Positions 41,371-44,257 of a DNA stretch of 44,257 nucleotides are shown here, piece after piece. This DNA is from Streptomyces griseoaurantiacus (lineage in GTDB: Bacteria > Actinomycetota > Actinomycetes > Streptomycetales > Streptomycetaceae): NCBI GenBank assembly GCA_014656015.1, contig BNBP01000059.1:1-44257 (forward strand), read 5' to 3'. The notes beneath the pieces are model-generated. The model was not told the DNA's origin. It searched no databases and saw only the letters and a program-made list of their open reading frames with translations. Position 1 is the first letter of the stretch. The number at the start of each line of letters is the position of its first letter. A program made the position numbers and the translations under genes.

Positions 41371-42900
41371 TCAGTAGTACGTGCGGCGGGTGCGGCGGCG
41401 CCACCACACGAGGGCCATGGCGATCAGGAGGAAGCCGGCGGCCCCCGCGGCCGCGGAGGTCACGATGAGCGTCGTGTCCGAACCGCCGCCCACACCACTC
41501 GTGTGGAGCGCGTCGCCGAGCTGGTTGCGCACGCTGTTGCCGTCCGTCTTCGCCGTCGCGCCGCGCGAACCGGCCGTCGGCTCGGCGAGGTAGGGGAAGG
41601 ACCCGCCGAACTTCTTGTCGTTGGCGTCGACCGCGTCGCCCAGGTCGTTCTTCGAGCCGACCAGCTCGCCCTCCATGACCTGCAGCGCCTCGTCGACCAC
41701 GTCGTCGGTCAGCCGGCGCCCGTTCGGGAAGCCCGCGTTGTCCCCGTCGAGCACGCCGAGCCGCTTGGGAGTGGCGGCGGGCTTGATCGAGGTGTTGAGC
41801 CGCAGTTCTTCCGCCGGCCGCACGGACGGCGGCTGGTTGAGCCCTTTGACGCCCTTCAGGAACACGTCGACGAGGTCGTCGCGCGGCTCGTCCGGCGCGT
41901 CGATCTTGTAGATGGCCTCGATGAGCTTCGGCAGCTCGGGGTTGGTCACGTTCTTCAGGAACTGCGCGTCGTCCCAGGGCGCGGAGGCGTTGAACCTGTC
42001 CTTGTCCTTCTGCGGGTTGACGACCTCGTTGACCAGCGGGTTGCCCAGCCGCGAGACCTGCCGCCAGTGCCCGCGCGCGTCCTTGCGCTGCGTCGTCGAC
42101 CAGATGCCGACGACCGGCTGCTCCTTCGACTCGGTGAGCATGTCGTTCGGCACCTGCAGGGCGATGGAGTTGACGTTGTAGCCCTTGAGGGTGTCCCGGC
42201 CCACCTCGGAGAGGTCGCCGCCGTACAGCAGGTCGAAGACGCGAAGGTCCAGGAAGAACGGGTCGTCGGCCTGGCCCGCGAAAGTCGTGGAGCCGTTGGA
42301 CAGCTTGTACACGGCCTGCGAACGCAGCTTGCCGTAGTCCGGCATGGACGCCTTGCCGACGTTGGAGGGCGCCACCGGCACGTCGTCGGCGAGCTTCGTC
42401 TTCGACACCAGCTTCTGCCTGTGCAGCTTGATGAGGTCGATGTCGTACGTCTGCGTGATGTTGAGGTCCGGGTCGTCCAGGCTGTCGACGGGGCCCGTGT
42501 TGTAGAGGAAGGTGTTCTCGTTCTTGGTGTGCGTGCGGAACGTGTACCGGAAGATCAGCTCGCTCTGCGCGTCACCGTTGTTGTCGACGTGGAGGTCGTA
42601 CTGCGCGTCCTCCGCGAACGTGTAGAAGTTGGGTCCGCCGGCCGGCTCCTGGAACGGGATCCAGTTGGCCACGAGCGTCGTCGTGTCCGGCTTGTCCGGG
42701 CTCACGAACGCGTACACGTCGGTGTTGTCGTACTGCGGCTGCCCCGAGATCAGCGGAGCCTCCCGGTGGCTGGAGGCGGAGGCCGCCCCCGGTTCGAGTG
42801 CGACCACACCGGCGGCGGCGAGTCCCCCGGCGGCCATCGCGCCGCACAGGAGGGTCGCGAGGCTCCGGCGCCCCACGCCCCGGCCGGGAAGGGGGGTCAT
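41371..42900 (-). CDS. DUF4331 family surface protein
   Basis: A 509-residue exported protein of unknown function and the first gene of the reverse unit. It has a basic signal peptide and the family hallmark SHREAPLISG (from about 44) right after the cleavage site. Further conserved stretches are QPQYDNTDVYAFVSP, TTLVANWIPFQEP, and LRVFDLLYGGDLSEVG. A C-terminal helix (about 477-500) with a basic tail RRRTRRTYY anchors it in the membrane. I chose ATG 42900 (MTPLPGRGVGRRS); the open frame continues upstream through tetranucleotide repeats and is not protein-like. It is followed by the TPR gene 33 bases on and diverges from the sigma factor gene. Confidence 0.92.
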   Translation of the reverse strand: MTPLPGRGVGRRSLATLLCGAMAAGGLAAAGVVALEPGAASASSHREAPLISGQPQYDNTDVYAFVSPDKPDTTTLVANWIPFQEPAGGPNFYTFAEDAQYDLHVDNNGDAQSELIFRYTFRTHTKNENTFLYNTGPVDSLDDPDLNITQTYDIDLIKLHRQKLVSKTKLADDVPVAPSNVGKASMPDYGKLRSQAVYKLSNGSTTFAGQADDPFFLDLRVFDLLYGGDLSEVGRDTLKGYNVNSIALQVPNDMLTESKEQPVVGIWSTTQRKDARGHWRQVSRLGNPLVNEVVNPQKDKDRFNASAPWDDAQFLKNVTNPELPKLIEAIYKIDAPDEPRDDLVDVFLKGVKGLNQPPSVRPAEELRLNTSIKPAATPKRLGVLDGDNAGFPNGRRLTDDVVDEALQVMEGELVGSKNDLGDAVDANDKKFGGSFPYLAEPTAGSRGATAKTDGNSVRNQLGDALHTSGVGGGSDTTLIVTSAAAGAAGFLLIAMALVWWRRRTRRTYY

Positions 42901-42930
42901 GCGTCCGGTCCGCCCAGCCGTGGGCCGCCC

Positions 42931-43000
42931 CGATCGTCCGTCCGTGTGTGCGTCCATCCGTCCGTCCATCCGTTCATCCGTTCCGTTCGTCCGTCCGCGC
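42931..43000. repeat. Interrupted tetranucleotide repeats (TCCG/TCCA)
   Basis: A run of GTCC, ATCC and TTCC tetramers with a CG-step, e.g. CGTCCATCCGTCCGTCC, in the leader of the DUF4331 gene. Such tracts can slip in replication; it could change leader length but not reading frame. Confidence 0.65.
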
Positions 43001-43059
43001 AAGCCGTGCGTTCCTCGCGTCCATACGGCCGCGGCGCCGATTTGCCTCACTGACCGGGC

Positions 43060-43086
43060 ATTCGGAGAGCCCGTCGGGCCGGATTG
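43060..43086 (-). promoter_or_regulatory. Candidate ECF promoter of the DUF4331 unit
   Basis: On the reverse strand: CAATCC (43086-43081), 15 bases, CCGAAT (43065-43060). It matches in layout the forward motif at 43234-43260 and, from memory, resembles the mycobacterial SigK promoter (CCATCC ... CCGAAT). The transcript would have a ~150-base leader. Confidence 0.45.
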
Positions 43087-43233
43087 GTCGGATCGGCGGA
43101 AAATCTCACGGGCCGTCAGGCGGGTCGCGGGTGCCGGACCGGAGCGAGGGGCCGGCCGTCGCGGGAGCCGCCCGCGCGGACCGCCGTATTCCTCGCCGTC
43201 CGACCCGCGTTTTCGGCCCGCCGATCCGTAATC

Positions 43234-43260
43234 CCGTCCAAGGGCGTGATCGCTCCGAAC
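43234..43260 (+). promoter_or_regulatory. Candidate ECF promoter of the sigma factor gene
   Basis: CCGTCC (43234-43239), 15 bases, CCGAAC (43255-43260). Same spacing and near-same hexamers as the reverse candidate at 43060-43086, as expected for autoregulation by the sigma factor. Confidence 0.45.
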
Positions 43261-43272
43261 GTTCTACGCACC

Positions 43273-43346
43273 ACCTGCGAACGACCTGCGATCACCTGCG
43301 AACGACCTGCGAGCGCCCAGCGAACGACCTGTGGGACGACCTGTGG
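43273..43346 (+). repeat. Phased ACCTGYGR box array
   Basis: ACCTGCGA at 43273, 43284, 43294 and 43305 (steps of 11, 10 and 11 bases) forms two exact 20-base copies, 43272-43291 and 43293-43312. ACCTGTGG follows at 43327 and 43339. The six boxes sit between the candidate promoter and the sigma factor start, with near-helical spacing in the first four. Confidence 0.7.
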
Positions 43347-43398
43347 GACGACCGACGAGTCCGCGCACCGTGTGCCGCGGCCGGAGAGGGGGGTACGA

Positions 43399-43941
43399 GT
43401 GGAGGCGGAGGAACTCCTGGCACTCGTGGCCGGAGGCGACCAGAAGGCCTTCGAGGAGTTGTACGGCATGGTGTCCGGGCCGGTGTTCGGCCTGGTGCGC
43501 CGCGTCGTGCGGGACCCGGCGCAGTCGGAGGAGGTGGCGCAGGAGGTGCTCCTCGAACTGTGGCGCTCGGCGCCCCGGTTCGATCCGGACCGCGGCAGCG
43601 CGCTGTCCTGGATCCTGACCGTCGCCCACCGCCGCGCCGTCGACCGGGTGCGCAGCGCCCGCGCCTCCGGCGAACGCGAGGAGCGCGAGGCCCGCCGCGC
43701 CCACCACCCCGCCTTCGACCAGGTCGCGGAGGAGGTGGAGGCGGGTCTCGAACGGGAATGGGTGCGCCGCTGCCTCGACCGGCTCACCGCGCTGCAACGG
43801 CAGTCCGTGACCCTCGCCTACTACGAGGGCTACACGTACCGGGAGGTGGCCGAGAGGCTGTCCCTGCCGCTCGGTACGGTCAAGACCCGGATGCGCGACG
43901 GGCTCACCCGGCTGCGCCACTGCCTGGGAGGTGCGGCATGA
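43399..43941 (+). CDS. sigK: ECF sigma factor, SigK type
   Basis: An alternative RNA polymerase sigma factor of 180 residues with region 2 (AFEELYGMVSGPVFGLVRRVVRD, cited as AFEELYGMVSGPV, and ALSWILTVAHRRAVDRVR, region 2.4) and region 4 (LTALQRQSVTLAYYEGYTYREVAERLSLPLGTVKTRMRDGL, cited as EVAERLSLPLGTVKTRM). The GTG 43399 follows GAGAGGGGGG; GTG 43372 is a possible start nine residues earlier. Its stop overlaps the anti-sigma gene (ATGA), so sigma and anti-sigma are made in balance. The sigK name rests on sequence class (ECF19 style, paired with RskA-type anti-sigma) and is not certain. Confidence 0.9.
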   Translation: MEAEELLALVAGGDQKAFEELYGMVSGPVFGLVRRVVRDPAQSEEVAQEVLLELWRSAPRFDPDRGSALSWILTVAHRRAVDRVRSARASGEREEREARRAHHPAFDQVAEEVEAGLEREWVRRCLDRLTALQRQSVTLAYYEGYTYREVAERLSLPLGTVKTRMRDGLTRLRHCLGGAA

Positions 43942-44257
43942 ACCCCTTCGGCCGGCTGTTCGGCCGTGACGACCCGCACTCGCTCGCCGCGCCCTACGCC
44001 CTCGACGCCCTCGAACCCGAGGAGCGCCGCCGCTTCGAGAAGCACCTGCGCCGCTGCGAACGCTGCGCCGCCGAGGTGCGCGCGCTCTCCGAGGACGCCG
44101 TCCGGCTCGCCTGGTCCACCAGCGCCCCCGCCCCGCCCGCGATGCGCGACCGGGTCCTCGCCGCCGTCCGCGCCACCCCGCAGGGGCCGCCCGCCCCCGG
44201 CCGGGACGCGCCCGCCGCGCGCGCCCCGCACCTGCCGCCGCACGTCTGGGGAACGGC
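43938..44257 (+). CDS. Anti-sigma factor, RskA type with zinc finger (3' partial)
   Basis: The N-terminal 106 residues are visible; the gene continues past the window. It has the zinc-finger anti-sigma domain: PYALDALEPEERRRFEKHLRRCERC, cited here as LDALEPEERRRFEKHLRRCERC split as LDALEPEERRRF and HLRRCERC, the HxxxCxxC motif with an upstream His. It would bind the sigma factor at the membrane and release it when cut in response to stress. Membrane and outer domains, expected further on, lie outside the window. ATG 43938 overlaps the sigma gene's stop codon. Confidence 0.9.
   Translation, partial: MNPFGRLFGRDDPHSLAAPYALDALEPEERRRFEKHLRRCERCAAEVRALSEDAVRLAWSTSAPAPPAMRDRVLAAVRATPQGPPAPGRDAPAARAPHLPPHVWGT

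Larger units (their letters stand above)
42901..43398. other. 498-bp divergent control region of the sigma/DUF4331 locus
   Basis: Holds the tetranucleotide tract, two oppositely directed candidate promoters and the phased box array, listed separately. No gene is seen; the long frames crossing it are Arg/Pro-rich. Confidence 0.6.

Noticed and set aside
43272..43346. CRISPR-like array
   Set aside because: Units are 8-20 bases with 2-4-base gaps and no spacers or cas genes; it is a box array.
43084..43398. Upstream extension of the sigma factor frame
   Set aside because: It translates the box array into Cys/Glu/Arg repeats; region 1 of ECF sigma factors starts at about 43399.

Overview
This is a 44.3 kb piece of a Streptomyces chromosome. 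The evidence is a very high G+C content, GTG starts, a lone TTA leucine codon, long GC hairpins between genes, and a gene set that fits Streptomyces (SepF, Rpf, LAETG sortase signal, DUF5685, DnaE2 with a Y-family partner). From memory the gene order resembles the conserved core of the S. coelicolor chromosome around SCO1723-SCO1768; I could not check this. I see no rRNA, tRNA, insertion sequence, prophage or CRISPR array.

Layout. 1-5598: a forward housekeeping run with a pseudouridine synthase (5' end outside the window), chorismate mutase aroH, prephenate dehydrogenase, cytidylate kinase, a PlsC-type acyltransferase and the ribosome GTPase Der. Several junctions overlap or nearly so. 5697-7165: two reverse genes of unknown function. 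7700-10853: a secreted Rpf/LysM muralytic enzyme, then a glycosyltransferase coupled to a partner of unknown function; the glycosyltransferase carries the only TTA codon I found. 11308-17191: a small I78-type inhibitor, a PAP2 phosphatase, a membrane glycosyltransferase, a DHA2 drug exporter and an acyl-CoA dehydrogenase. 17237-22494: SepF, divergent DUF5685 with a cysteine-rich tail, DUF1684, a secreted S1 protease and an SPFH protein. 22495-23075 is a non-coding block of repeats. 23076-27751: the DnaE2 / Y-family-like mutagenesis operon behind a near-consensus LexA box.

27774-36149: a cupin/MarR divergent pair with two strong palindromes, a sortase-anchored AA10 LPMO, a 44-residue gene, a methyltransferase, DUF402 and GNAT genes, a GntR regulator, DUF72, an AAA ATPase and a secreted SGNH esterase. 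36207-44257: a membrane Ser/Thr kinase, then a reverse three-gene unit (DUF4331 surface protein, TPR membrane protein, nickel/cobalt-type transporter with a His-rich loop). Divergent from it is an ECF sigma factor of SigK type with its zinc-finger anti-sigma factor (3' end outside the window).

The best candidate for an undescribed system is the last block. The sigma/anti-sigma pair and the DUF4331-TPR-transporter unit share a 0.5 kb divergent control region. In it I find two oppositely oriented promoter-like motifs with the same spacing (a C-rich -35, 15 bases, CCGAA-C/T) and an array of ACCTGYGR boxes at near-helical spacing. This suggests an envelope or metal response controlled by a membrane-released sigma factor; the function is inferred, not shown.
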